From Diphasiastrum complanatum (taxonomy: Eukaryota; Streptophyta; Lycopodiopsida; Lycopodiales; Lycopodiaceae): DNA of 64,000 nucleotides. This document shows positions 35,641 to 46,870 of this stretch, piece by piece. The notes beneath the pieces were generated by a model. It saw nothing but the letters and a program-made list of their open reading frames with translations, was not told where the DNA came from and did no database searches. The translations under genes were made by a program, and so were the position numbers. The stretch's first letter is position 1. Each line of letters opens with the position of its first letter. Location of the stretch: the NCBI GenBank assembly GCA_029204225.1, contig CM055100.1:2069334-2133333 (forward strand). Reading direction: 5' to 3'.

Positions 35641-36234
35641 CTCCTAAACTCGAATTATCACGTAATCGGTCCTGTTAACGGGTATTAATTAGCGGTTAAA
35701 CGGTTGTTAAGATCTTAATCACGGGTTACGCGCCGTAACGCCCCCCCCGTTATGTCTCATTGAACGGCGAGGCCGAATTGCTATGGAAGTCCGTCGAGAA
35801 AACACACCCACTTCAGAGAACCACAACCGTCCGATCGGCATCTTCCGTAAGGATTGCTGACGTGTAATCCATCTCAACGGACAAAAGAAAACACTACTTC
35901 CACTAAAGGCATCGCCGAGCAAGTCCGGTGCGACCCAGGACACAGGACCTTCGGCGGCGGCCGTACGAGTCATCTGACTTCCAAATGTAGCGGGGCCGGA
36001 CCGACGCATGGTCCAATGGACCGGACAAAACTAGCGGTTGCTACTGGTGCCACGTCAACGAAGAGGTTGGGGCCTGGGCAGGGGCGCTTTTAGCGATTAG
36101 GTTAAAGTGCCGCTATATTTGTCGGGTCTGACAAAAGTTTTGGCACGGCGGGTCTGATCATTTCTCAGGTGCTCTAACGTCCTTTTATTGCCTCCAGGCC
36201 CCAGCCCCCAATGCTGTGGATTGAAGCTCCAAGG
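35641..36234. other. GC-richer intergenic stretch, nothing recognised
   Basis: Contains ttaacggttaa-like and C-run sequence and short frames without family features. It ends at the hAT MITE target site. Confidence 0.45.
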
Positions 36235-36438
36235 CAGTGTTCGGGAAACCTTTTTTGGGTTCTCCTCCAAAAACCTGTATTTCATGAACTCTTTCGGTTT
36301 TCTTAAGGATGACCCTCAATACATGCCGGTTATACATTATTTTATGACCTCAGGAAACCTGCAAGTTTTTGAGCATGCTGGTTTTTAAAAAAAGTTGCCG
36401 ATTCCATTCCTAAACTTTGCCAGCTTTCCCGAACATTG
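36235..36438. mobile_element. hAT-type MITE (204 bp)
   Basis: Terminal inverted repeats CAGTGTTCGGGAAACC and (reverse complement of the right end) CAATGTTCGGGAAAGC match 14 of 16. An identical 8-bp target duplication, ctccaagg, flanks the element at 36227-36234 and 36439-36446. The 8-bp duplication and CA-starting termini are diagnostic of hAT. It has no coding capacity, so it would need a transposase in trans. Confidence 0.85.
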
Positions 36439-37196
36439 CTCCAAGGGTAGCGTTTTATTTTGAAAAAATATTCTATACTAGATACCCAAAAATATTGGCC
36501 TTCAAATGCAAGATTGTCTCACAATTCTCCCACTCTTGAAATAAATAAAATTTTCGTGACCCGTCCCAAAAAAAAGATTTTGTAGGGAATCAACATATTA
36601 AGAAATATGTAATGTCAAATGCTCAGGTTTTGCTTGTATTTGTGAGGTGAGTCAAGGAGCAGAATATGCATCCACCTTTTTCTCTCCTGTGGAATCTACC
36701 ATTCTCTCTCCAAACTGCTTAAGTTTTGCTTGTATCTCTGAGATGAGTCAAGGAGCATAATATGCATCCACCTCTTTCTCTCCTATGAATCTACCATTCT
36801 CTCTCCGGAATGTGCATCATCTCTTCACCTTCTCACCAGGCATTTCGTCATGGAAGGCCCAAAGCCTCAGGGCTTCCACCCCCCCAAGAAGATGATTTCA
36901 CTATTTGACTTATTGCAAATCAAGTGCTATTAATCCTTTTTATTAAAATTTGACCCAACGGGGTTGATTAGCTTGGCATCCAAAGTTTCTTTGGTCCCAA
37001 ATTCGAGACTCCCCTTGGAAACCAAAAGCATTTTATTAAAATTTGGCACCTCAATGAGTTTATGATGATTTTTTACTACTTTGACACTTGCTATTACGCT
37101 AGTTTAAAATTTTGAATAAAAACATTTTTCAGCTTATTCACACAAAAAATTACCATAACCTCAAATTTGTGTAAGAAAAAATGTTAACATTATATA
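36439..37196. other. intergenic with a 96-bp direct tandem duplication
   Basis: No gene seen. Two adjacent units, 36627-36722 and 36723-36806, share gttttgcttgtat, gtcaaggagca, atatgcatccacct and ctaccattctctctcc. Confidence 0.6.
36627..36806 (+). repeat. tandem duplication, about 96-bp period, two copies
   Basis: Aligned units differ by scattered substitutions and small indels, so the duplication is not recent. No coding frame spans it. Confidence 0.75.
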
Positions 37197-37841
37197 TGTG
37201 ATAAATTGCCATAAATTGGCAGCATAGGTGAGTCCCACACGTGTGAGTCCATGTTGCCCCGTGTGTAGGCTACCTTAGATAGGTTAGATATCATTCATAG
37301 GATTAGTTAGGTTTGTTTGGTCGTAATTCCTAAATTATAGGGCCAACATTCCTTGAATCATGGAGTGGGTTGATCTACCTAGCCACCAACTTGGCAAAAC
37401 TCTAGGGTTAAGTAAGATTGACATTTTAGGGCAAAAAGGGTCAATAAACTCCCTTATTACATGCTGGATTTTCACCTAACTCATGTAAAAGGAAGCCCTT
37501 TTGTACATACATTCCATCTCTTAGAATTTTTGAGAGCTCATTGGCAATCTTGGCTTCTTCACTATGATACTTGTATTTTTTGTGATCCAAATAATAAGAT
37601 AATTTGTTCTCTGATAAATTATGATTTCAAACCATACTGGAGGTCCTACCACACATGTGGGGGTCGGGATCTTCATGTGGATGAATGTTTTTTTTATTGC
37701 ATTTGATTGATGTGTGTGGAATTGCTAATCTAGATCAAGTTTTTGTCATCTAGTTTTGCATTCAAGCTATAATCAATCAATCAATCCCTCTTGGGAGTCA
37801 CTAATAGGCTCAAGTAAGGTCCAATGTACTGTACTTCAACA
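37197..37841 (+). repeat. solo LTR (645 bp), related to the LTR at 48235
   Basis: It begins TGTGATAAATTGCC and ends GTACTTCAACA. It aligns with 48235-48935 at both ends and through shared blocks (cttattacatgctgga, gagctcattggcaatct). Flanking 5-mers are atata and gtata, a one-mismatch target duplication. No PBS or polypurine tract is adjacent, so it is a solo LTR left by LTR-LTR recombination. CACACGTGTG lies at 37236-37245. Confidence 0.78.
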
Positions 37842-39118
37842 GTATATCTCCGGCATGTAAGTGATTGAGAACATTGCATTGATGGTTTCAATAAACTTCC
37901 ACAAAAGCATTAAACGTTAATAAGCAACCTTAAGGCATCATAATACCTATAGTGATCTTGGGCCTCAAGTTGCTACTTTTTGTTTACTCTCTGAACTTTT
38001 TTAGCATTCCAAATCAATCACAGTTCATCCCAATTTATGGCTTTGTGATTACGCTTTTCAAAGTTATGCGCATTCAAGCGTTCGAAGTGTTTACTTTAAG
38101 AGAATTCTTCCACTCAAATTTAATCATATTTTGACATGAAAAAATTCGTTCGCAACATAATATACTAATTGGTAGTACAAGAATAGCTTGCCACAAATAT
38201 ATCGTGTGAGAATACAAATGGCGATAATCTTCATTCAAAGATATGACGAGCCATGTTTCATGCATCTTCAATCCAACACAAGCACTCTTAAAGTGTCAAC
38301 AAAATTAAATAGCTCTGGCTTACAATCATTGACATCAAAGTGATCACATTGTTTGGACCTCTACTATGAAAATGGCTTAAGAGCTTTTTCAACCATAAGA
38401 TGGTCGTTTTGTGCTTCAATCTAAGATTTGATGAATAATGCACAGGACTAAACAACCAATGGTTGTAGTAAACAATATATCTGGAAAGAATTGTTGCAAA
38501 GTTGCAATAATTTTCAAATCTGCAAAATCTTTACAATGATCCGTCATCATTAACATCAACGATCATTTTATCACCATACTACCGTTCTTTTCTACTTGGG
38601 CATAGGAGTTGCTAAAAAGAAAAATGCACACAAAAACTTTACATGTCAATAACACTCCATGAATGAGCACATTGCTTTGAAATAACTCCATGCACAAATT
38701 TGAAAAATAAAAGGATTTAATTTTGAAAGATGTGAACCTACAAATATAAGTTGGTTCTTGTAAGTTGTATTATTTTCAACACAATGCACATAGTAGCCAT
38801 TTTTCACATTTTTCAAAAATTAAAGTAAATATTTAGTATCATATGCAAATAGTTCAGAAATGGTGTATCGCCTCAACAACCCATTTGTTTCTGGATTTTT
38901 CGCGATCTCCGTCAAATGCATTTTCATGTCACTTAATATGTCAACTAGCATACGGATGACAAATGAAACTTTACAAATTCTTGTTTTTTCATGTCATAAG
39001 AGATTATCTTCTTTCCAATCTGTCAAAATAGTAGACAACAATTTGACAAGTTTTTTCATCACATTCCCACGAGATAACCATCAGACATCATGCATTCTTA
39101 AAGCTTGATCTCCTACAA
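37842..39118. other. AT-rich stretch containing a hAT transposase relic
   Basis: Apart from the minus-strand hAT C-terminus at 37960-38271 I recognise nothing. The copia element F starts at 39124. Confidence 0.45.
37960..38271 (-). pseudogene. hAT transposase C-terminal dimerisation domain, degraded
   Basis: The minus-strand reading ILVLPISILCCERIFSCQN then MIKFEWKNSLKV matches the hAT dimerisation signature (hydrophobic-PxSxxxCERxFSxxN...IK...RNxL). After a 1-nt slip it continues ERLNAHNF and INWDEL, stop, LIWNAKKVQRV, the usual tail of this domain. N-terminal parts are not readable. Confidence 0.65.
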
Positions 39119-39123
39119 TATTC
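39119..39123 (+). repeat. left target-site duplication of copia F (tattc)
   Basis: tattc at 39119-39123 equals tattc at 45283-45287, directly flanking the two LTRs. Confidence 0.9.
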
Positions 39124-39805
39124 TGTTAAAAATTCACAATTCTAGCTTGACTAGTTTTGGTCATATGACTTGTAAATAGTTAGATGGTCATGATGTGGCT
39201 TGTCACACGTGCCAAATAGCATAGGATTCCATTCATAAGGATGTTCTCAAGTAGACCTAAGTGTTAGAACCTTTGGAATGAGTCCAAATTATGCTTAGAT
39301 ACAAGGGAGAAAAAATAGGAGCTATTTTTGGTAATTTTTGCATTGTTGAGGGATCTCCAAGATTCCAATCCTAACTTGGTAGGGATGAAAGATCCACCAA
39401 AATTAGCATTAGGGATAGGTTTAGGGCTACTCATACCTGCCCAAAACCGTGATGGATCATGTATATATAGGTGATGATATCTCACCAAAATCAATCAAGC
39501 AATTTCATGTTTTTTCTCTCATAATGGTGCAATTTCTCTCTATGTTCATAATTGTTTGAGTACTTGTGATTACTAATGATTATAGGATTGAATGTAGGTC
39601 TGGTGTACATTACTCAGACTGTGGGAGGCCGTACTTTCACACGTGTGAAGCCTTCTTCAAGGATTTGGGCCATTTAGTGAGGTTCAAGCATAGATTTTTG
39701 ATGGATTTTGATGGTTCAACTTGCGCAAATCTTATGAAATCATAATCTATTGTTTCCCTCATCATTTCAAGTGTTTTAGGATCCTTATTTGCTGTAATTT
39801 TTACA
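39124..39805 (+). repeat. 5' LTR of copia F
   Basis: TGTTAAAAATTC...ATTTTTACA. CACACGTGTG at 39638-39647 lies in the sequence gtactttcacacgtgtgaag. Confidence 0.95.
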
Positions 39806-39817
39806 TGGTATCAGAGC
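39806..39817 (+). promoter_or_regulatory. primer-binding site of copia F
   Basis: tggtatcagagc directly follows the LTR end. The leader to the gag ATG is about 800 nt. Confidence 0.95.
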
Positions 39818-40617
39818 CTAAAAGCTGAAATGAGCTAAATCCTTGGTTTTCATTCAATTTGATCACAATTTTTGATCTAAATCATGTGTAGATTGGATCT
39901 TAGCATCTAGTATTGATTCTAGAACTCAAAGTGAGTCAAATACATTGGAGATTGGTGTTGTGTGACTTCATTTGCAGGTGTTTAGGTGTCTAAAACCAGA
40001 GGCAAAGTTGAATTCAATTCACATTACCAAGATAGCAAGTTTTGCTTGCTCCAAGCATTGATTTCTAAGCGAGTTTTGGAGGTGATTTCATAGAGGAGGC
40101 TTTCTAGCATTCAAGGAGAGGGAAGATCAGAGTTTTGGGGACTCTTCAAGGCTGTTCTAAGGTGTAGTAGGCACCTCCTAAAGTGATTTAGGTTCAGTCC
40201 AACCATTGCTTGACTTATGCACCAAATTAGATCAATTTTTCATCAATTTTGATCATTTTTTTGCTTGTGATTGGATAGTAGATTGTGTTGCATCCTCATT
40301 AAGTTCCATTTAGCTCTTTTACAAGTGATTTTGGAAGTATATTAGGTTGCTGAAATTCACTCTTGATCAGATCATTTGGAAGCTTTAATGTTCTTTATAG
40401 AAAAAGGGGCAATTCTACTAGTATTGTCTACTTCAATCAAGCAAGTGCATTGTTTCTAGTATTCTATGATTTGATTTTGTTAGAGATCATTCTTAGATCT
40501 TTATAGGAAGTCTATTACTGATCTTTTCAGGTCCCTAAGAAGTGGGATAAGGTAGACCTTCAATCAAATCAATAGAAGTAACCTTCATTTGTGTCAAGTC
40601 CTTGATTAGGAGACTAG

Positions 40618-43600
40618 ATGGCATCTATAAATGCATATCTTTTGGATACTAATGAAAGGCTCAACAAAACTAACTATTCCATATGGAAAGTTAGAATGGA
40701 ATCTATCATGATCATGCAAGATCTGATGGAAATTGTAAATGGTAAGGAGGGTGAACCTATTCATCCTCAAGAAAAAGCCAAATACATCAAGAGGTGCAAT
40801 GTTGCACTACATTGCATAAAAATGAATGTTGCAAATGAACTCTTAAGAGAGGTAGGAGATTGCACTTCTGCTCAAGATGCTTGGGAGACTTTGCAAAAGG
40901 TCTATGAATCCAAGAACCAAACTAGAATGTTAGCTTTGAAGAATCAAATCTATAGAAGCTATCAAAAGAAAGGAGAGAGTGCACATACTTTTTTCCTAAG
41001 AGTAAAGGAATTGAACAAAGAGCTAGCCTTTATAGGTGACCCTATCAAGGATGAAGAGCTTGTTCAACTCATATTGAATGGACTAAGCTTTGAATTTGAC
41101 AATTTGGTTCAGGGATATGCAATTATGGGTAAGCTACCCATACTTGAAGAACTCCAAGGCACACTCATGGCCGAGGAATCAAGAAGGAGCCAAATGCAAG
41201 AGAGGATGGATAGGCTTTCCATCCAAGGTGGAGATGACCAAGCTCTCTTCACCAAAGGCAAAGGCAAGTCCAAAGGCAAAGGATCAACATTCAAGAAGTC
41301 TACAAAGCTTGAGGATCAAGAAGGACCCCCAAAGGCATCTCCATCAACCACCAAAGTCAAGAAGGACAAATCAAAGGTGAAGTGCTACTATTGTAGCAAG
41401 ATGGGGCATTATGCCTCGGAATGCTTCAAGAGGAAGCAAGATCAAATCCAAGCCAACATGAGCAAAGAGGAGGAGGAGGAGAGTTCACATGAGGACTCTC
41501 TCATGATGTCCATATTTTCTTCAACAAGCTTCAAAGGAGAAGATCCTTGGTGGATTGACTCGGGTGCTAGTTCACACATGACTAGTAAAAGGGAGTTTTT
41601 CTCTTCTCTCTTATCTTATGATGGACCTATAAAGTCTATCTATACAGCAAATGATGAAGCTTGTAAGATTGAAGGAGTTGGTAGCATTCCCCTTTGCTTA
41701 GGATCTTCCAAAAAGATCAACATAGAAGGTGTTTTGTACATTCCTACAATAACAAAGAATCTACTAAGTGTTGGCCAAATGGTAGACAATGGTTTCAATG
41801 TTGACTTTGCTTCAAATGAATGTTTCATCAAGAATAAGGGTAAGATAGTGGCTAAGGGCACTAGACTTGGCAAACTTTATAAGCTGGATGCATTTGTGGA
41901 TACTAATGTTGTCATGTTGGCCGAGAAGAGCAAGATATCTACCTTTACTTTATGGCACAAAAGACTTGGACATGTCAACTCGGGTTCCATGGAGGCTATG
42001 ATCAAGGAGGAGTATGCTTTAGGCCTACCAAGGTCTATTGGGAAGGAAGACAAGGTTTGTGAATCTTATGCCTTATCCAAGGCACATAAGAAGGTGTTTC
42101 CTAACTCCATCACAAAGTCATCTCATCCTCTTGAACTCATACACTCGGATGTGCACATTGCTAGCACCAAATCTAATGGAGGTTCATCCATGTTTTTAAC
42201 CTTCATTGATGACTACTCAAGATATTGTTGGGTGTTCTTACTTTCCTTCAAGTCTCAAGTATTTGATACTTTTGTAAAGTTCAAGTTGTTTGTGGAAAAG
42301 CATCATAATCATAGCATCAAGATTCTTAGAAGTGACAATGGTGGAGAATTCATCTCCAATGAGTTCAAGGCCTTTTGTGAGGAGGAAGGGATCAAGAAAG
42401 AGACTTCTTGTCCTTACACTCCTCAACAAAATGGAGTTGCTGAAAGAAGGAATAGAACATTATGTGAATGTTCTAAGGCTTTAAGATTAGATGTTTGTTT
42501 GCCCAAATCCTTTTGGGGTGAGTCTCTTGTATGTGCAAACTACTTGATGAATAGGGTGTCTTGCAAAGCAATTGAAGGCAAAACTCCTTATGAGATGTTG
42601 TATGGAAAGAAACCCAATCTTAATCACTTGAAAGTTTTTGGGTGTATATGTTATGTGCATGTGCCATTGGAAACAAGAACCAAGGAGGATCCATCTTCCA
42701 CAAGAGGGATCATGCTTGGATATGCAAGCTCAAGCAAGGGCTACAAACTCTATCTCCCATCCTTGAACAAATTTGTTGTTTCAAGGGATGTCATCTTTGA
42801 TGAACATCATATGCATATGCTTGAAGAAGGCTCAAGTGATCCAACAATCAAGAAGAAGATGGCCGAGGAGCAAGATCTTGGTTTTGAGGAGGAGCTCATG
42901 GAGGAGCAAGCACCAAACCCACCTATCACACCAAGGAGATCTTCAAGGGCAAAAGTGGAGCCATCAAGGCTCACATATCAAGGCAAAGGACAGCAAGTTG
43001 AGGGTATCTCATCCACTTCTTATGCTTTATCTAGTTTTGAAGAACCGTCTAATGTTGAAGATGCATTGAACTCCAAAGAATGGTATAAAGCTATGTTGGA
43101 TGAGTATGATGCCTTGATTGAGAATGAAACTTGGTTGCTTGTTGAGAGACCTCAAAGGAATGTAATAGGATGCAAGTGGGTCTTCAAGCTTAAGTTGAAT
43201 GCAAATGGGAGTGTTAACAAACATAAAGCAAGATTAGTTGCAAAAGGTTATGCTCAAGAGAGAGGGATAGACTATGAGGAAACTTTTGCACCCGTGGCCA
43301 AGATGGTCACAATAAGACTAATCATTGCACTTGCATCACATTTTGGATGGATTCTATGTCAAATGGATGTCTCTAATGCTTTCTTGAATGGTTTTTTGGA
43401 AGAGGATATCTATATGGAGCAGCCACAAGGGTTCATCAAGCATGGAATGGAGAACAAAGTATGCCATCTCCAAAGAAGCATCTATGGCTTGAAGCAAGCC
43501 TCGAGATCTTGGAGTTCAAGACTACATTGCTATCTTATTTCATTTTATTTTGTTCAAAGTGAATATGATCCCACTCTTTACATTAAGTTTGATGATGTTG

Positions 43601-44586
43601 GTATTGTACTTTTACTCATTTATGTAGATGACATCATCATTAGTGAAAATAGTGTTGATGGTATTGAAAAAATCAAGATAGATCTATCCTTAGAGTTCAA
43701 GATGGTAGATCTAGGGTGTCTTCACTTCATCTTAGGCATAGAAGTACTTAGAGGGTCTGATTTTATCTTTATAAGTCAAGTAAACTATGCTCAAAGTCTT
43801 TTGAAGAAGTTTAAGATGGAAGTATGCAAAAGTGTTGACACACCAATGGAGCAAGATGTAAAAGTGCCAAATGAAGATGATGAAAGATCCTTCATGGACA
43901 TCACTTTGTTTAGGCAACTTATAGGTTCCTTAATGTGGATCACTATAACTAGACCAGATCTTAGCTTTAGTGTATGTAGGTTGAGCCAATACATGCAAAA
44001 GCCATTGAATATCCATTGGAAAAAGGCTAAGAGGATTCTAAGATACATCTCAGGTACATTGGATTTTGGGATTCTATATAGAGGAGATGTGATTAACCTT
44101 CATGCATTTAGTGATTCAGATTTTGCAGGGGACAAGAGGGATAGGAAATCAACAAGTGCCTATTCAACTTTCATAGGAGAAGGTGTGGTTTCATGGCTTT
44201 CAAAAAAGCAAGAAACTATATCTCTATCTTCAACCGAGGCCGAGTACAAAGCTTTGACAACCACTACAAAGGCGGTACTTTGGATCAAGAGATTATTGGT
44301 GGAACTAAAGATCATGGATTCAGAGGAGGCACCAATCATCTACAATGACAATATATCAGCCCAACACCTTGCATCTAACCCAATCTTCCATGCAAGATCT
44401 AAGCACATTGAGATATGCCATCACTTTGTGAGAGAAATGGTGCAAGCCAAGGAGATTGCTTTGGAGCATGTTCCAAGCAATGAATGTGTAGCTGATCTAC
44501 TTACTAAAACACTTCAAAAGACACCTTTTATGAAGTTCAGATCATCACTTGGAGTGACTAGTAAAGCAATGATTGAACCAAGCTAG
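40618..44586 (+). CDS. copia F gag-pol polyprotein, uninterrupted (1322 aa)
   Basis: The ATG at 40618 opens gag (LDTNERLNKTNYSIWKVRM). The zinc knuckle CYYCSKMGHYASEC is at about 256-269, protease WWIDSGASSHM has Asp314, and integrase has H-x-H at HKRLGH near 445. The integrase catalytic triad is D511 (HSDVH), D573 (RSDNGGE) and E609 (AERRN), a D35E spacing. RT has YVDD at 1002-1005, and RNase H has SDSDFAGDKRD and SSTEAEY; the frame ends at TAG 44586. Gag and pol share one frame, as usual for plant copia. One oddity: the integrase zinc site reads C481-E-S-Y484 where relatives here have CEAC or CEHC, so the fourth ligand is Tyr. The full frame suggests a recently active copy; the Cys loss may have crippled integration since. 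Confidence 0.97.
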   Translation: MASINAYLLDTNERLNKTNYSIWKVRMESIMIMQDLMEIVNGKEGEPIHPQEKAKYIKRCNVALHCIKMNVANELLREVGDCTSAQDAWETLQKVYESKNQTRMLALKNQIYRSYQKKGESAHTFFLRVKELNKELAFIGDPIKDEELVQLILNGLSFEFDNLVQGYAIMGKLPILEELQGTLMAEESRRSQMQERMDRLSIQGGDDQALFTKGKGKSKGKGSTFKKSTKLEDQEGPPKASPSTTKVKKDKSKVKCYYCSKMGHYASECFKRKQDQIQANMSKEEEEESSHEDSLMMSIFSSTSFKGEDPWWIDSGASSHMTSKREFFSSLLSYDGPIKSIYTANDEACKIEGVGSIPLCLGSSKKINIEGVLYIPTITKNLLSVGQMVDNGFNVDFASNECFIKNKGKIVAKGTRLGKLYKLDAFVDTNVVMLAEKSKISTFTLWHKRLGHVNSGSMEAMIKEEYALGLPRSIGKEDKVCESYALSKAHKKVFPNSITKSSHPLELIHSDVHIASTKSNGGSSMFLTFIDDYSRYCWVFLLSFKSQVFDTFVKFKLFVEKHHNHSIKILRSDNGGEFISNEFKAFCEEEGIKKETSCPYTPQQNGVAERRNRTLCECSKALRLDVCLPKSFWGESLVCANYLMNRVSCKAIEGKTPYEMLYGKKPNLNHLKVFGCICYVHVPLETRTKEDPSSTRGIMLGYASSSKGYKLYLPSLNKFVVSRDVIFDEHHMHMLEEGSSDPTIKKKMAEEQDLGFEEELMEEQAPNPPITPRRSSRAKVEPSRLTYQGKGQQVEGISSTSYALSSFEEPSNVEDALNSKEWYKAMLDEYDALIENETWLLVERPQRNVIGCKWVFKLKLNANGSVNKHKARLVAKGYAQERGIDYEETFAPVAKMVTIRLIIALASHFGWILCQMDVSNAFLNGFLEEDIYMEQPQGFIKHGMENKVCHLQRSIYGLKQASRSWSSRLHCYLISFYFVQSEYDPTLYIKFDDVGIVLLLIYVDDIIISENSVDGIEKIKIDLSLEFKMVDLGCLHFILGIEVLRGSDFIFISQVNYAQSLLKKFKMEVCKSVDTPMEQDVKVPNEDDERSFMDITLFRQLIGSLMWITITRPDLSFSVCRLSQYMQKPLNIHWKKAKRILRYISGTLDFGILYRGDVINLHAFSDSDFAGDKRDRKSTSAYSTFIGEGVVSWLSKKQETISLSSTEAEYKALTTTTKAVLWIKRLLVELKIMDSEEAPIIYNDNISAQHLASNPIFHARSKHIEICHHFVREMVQAKEIALEHVPSNECVADLLTKTLQKTPFMKFRSSLGVTSKAMIEPS

Positions 44587-44600
44587 ATAGTGAGGAGGAG

Positions 44601-45282
44601 TGTTAAAAATTCACAATTCTAGCTTGACTAGTTTTGGTCATATGACTTGTAAATAGTTAGATGGTCATGATGTGGCTTGTCACACGTGCCAAATAGCATA
44701 GGATTCCATTCATAAGGATGTCCTCAAGTAGACCTAAGTGTTAGAACCTTTGGAATGAGTCCAAATTATGCTTAAATACAAGGGAGAAAAAATAGGAGCT
44801 ATTTTTGGTAATTTTTGCATTGTTGAGGGATCTCCAAGATTCAAACCCTAACTTGGTAGGGATGAAAGATCCACCAAAATTAGCATTAGGGATAGGTTTA
44901 GGGCTACTCATACCTGCCCAAAACCGTGATGGATCATGTATATATAGGTGATGATATCTCACCAAAATCAATCAAGCAATTTCATGTTTTTTCTCTCATA
45001 ATGGTGCAATTGCTCTCTATGTTCATAATTGTTTGAGTACTTGTGATTACTAATGACTATAGGATTGAATGTAGGTCTGGTGTACAGTACTTAGACTGTG
45101 GGAGGCCGTACTTTCACACGTGTGAAGCCTTCTTCAAGGATTTGGGCCATTTAGTGAGGTTCAAGCATAGATTTTTGATGGATTTTGATGGTTCAACTTG
45201 CGCTAATCTTATGAAATCATAATCTATTGTTTCCCTCATAATTTCAAGTGTTTTAGGATCCTTATTTGCTGTAATTTTTACA
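44601..45282 (+). repeat. 3' LTR of copia F
   Basis: Preceded by gtgaggaggag. Same length as the 5' LTR. CACACGTGTG at 45115-45124. Followed by the tattc duplication at 45283-45287. Confidence 0.95.
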
Positions 45283-45287
45283 TATTC

Positions 45288-46825
45288 TTGATTCCAAGAG
45301 GTTTCTTGAATGCCTAAGATATCTTATAAGAGTCACGCAACCAATAATATACCTGATTTTTCAATGCATCAACAAAAATAATCTCAAGAAATCATTTAAC
45401 AGTGTCGCATGCCACTAATGCCTCCTAGGCTTTTCAGTTTAATGGATGGAATAGGGAATTATGATATACAATGGCCTAAGCAAAAGAATGCGGACATTTT
45501 TCCAATTGTAGCTAAGTTGGATAAGAGTTTTACCTATAGCAATGGAGACCAAGGCTCAATTAGCTTGAATATCATACATAGTGATGTGACCAAACAATAT
45601 TATTGCAATAGTTTTTAAAACTGGGTCCATGTCTTTCATTTAGTAGGTTTTCATTTAAGTCTAGAAGACTACTACTATGAAACAATGGTGGCTACGGACA
45701 AGTGTAGAACTACTGACAAGAACTACTGACAAATGTGCAATGGATGATAATGGCATTTCAACTTCCTACACACAAAAAATGGCTATTTCCACAACTTTAT
45801 AGTAGGCACAAGGTCACTTCAACAACTTTCAAGGCGAGCAAGCCCACAACCAAAGAGTATCCATCTTGCTATGAATCCTTGGATTGGTGTTGTAAGTTTT
45901 TATCCTAAATAAGCCCTTCACAACGAGAAAACAAGGAGCTCGTAATTAAATAAAAGGGAAGGAAAACGATGAGCTATTTCCAAATGACGTTTTCACATGC
46001 CACCTTAAAACAAACACTACATAACTTTTGGCACCAAAATATTGTCCATGCAATTTGTTATCTTATTTCATACGCTTGTGATTGAGCAAAAATCGGCAAA
46101 CTACAAGCATATTTGAGGTGAATCTCTTTGTCATACTTCTATAATATTTGTCATAAAAATTTGCAATTCCTCATATGCTTTATGACATCAATAACTTGAC
46201 TATGCATAATACTTAATTTATATGAGCATGTATAATACCTTCTCTAACCATTTTTAATAGCTCTAGTCCATTCATATAAGTTTCATTTATTTCAATTTTT
46301 ACATTGAGTATAGGCCACACTATACATGATCTAAAACACAAAAAGTTAAACATTAATATACAAAAACAAGCACTAATACATGGTAAAAGAATGATTTTTA
46401 CAAATGTCTTGAATTATTCCTATGAGTCCAAGTGAGTAATTCTCTACCTAATTATTACACCACCTAGCATGCTACTAAAACATTAACATGTGAATGTGTC
46501 CTTGCTTCTATACCCATACTCATGAAACAATAAGAAACTTACGAAACTTGAGATTTAGCTCATTGTCAACTTCCAAGAAAGTACTTGCACATGTCTACAT
46601 CTATACAAAAGTTTACATCGAGCTTAGAGATATGGCATATAGTATGATCATTGCACTTGGGGCACATGAGATGTTTCTTTTCATTGGAATGTCAAATGTA
46701 TTTCATCAATGCATTGACCTGTAATATGATTTCAAACTTACACATCCATATGCTTTACTTATGAGAGGTTGTACTCTATGATTTTTAAGTTGAAGCTTTT
46801 GCATCATGTGTTAACAAGATTTACA

Positions 46826-46870
<45 letters not shown>

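Larger units (their letters stand above)
39124..45282 (+). mobile_element. complete copia retrotransposon F (6159 bp)
   Basis: It has two 682-bp LTRs (39124-39805 and 44601-45282), a PBS at 39806, a purine tract before 44601 and a perfect 5-bp target duplication. The LTRs differ at about ten positions by my hand count (about 98.5% identity), so the insertion is fairly young. It is the only complete element in the window. Confidence 0.96.

Noticed and set aside
35707-36093. Small open frames in the GC-rich block upstream of the MITE
   Set aside because: Short, overlapping on both strands, no family features.
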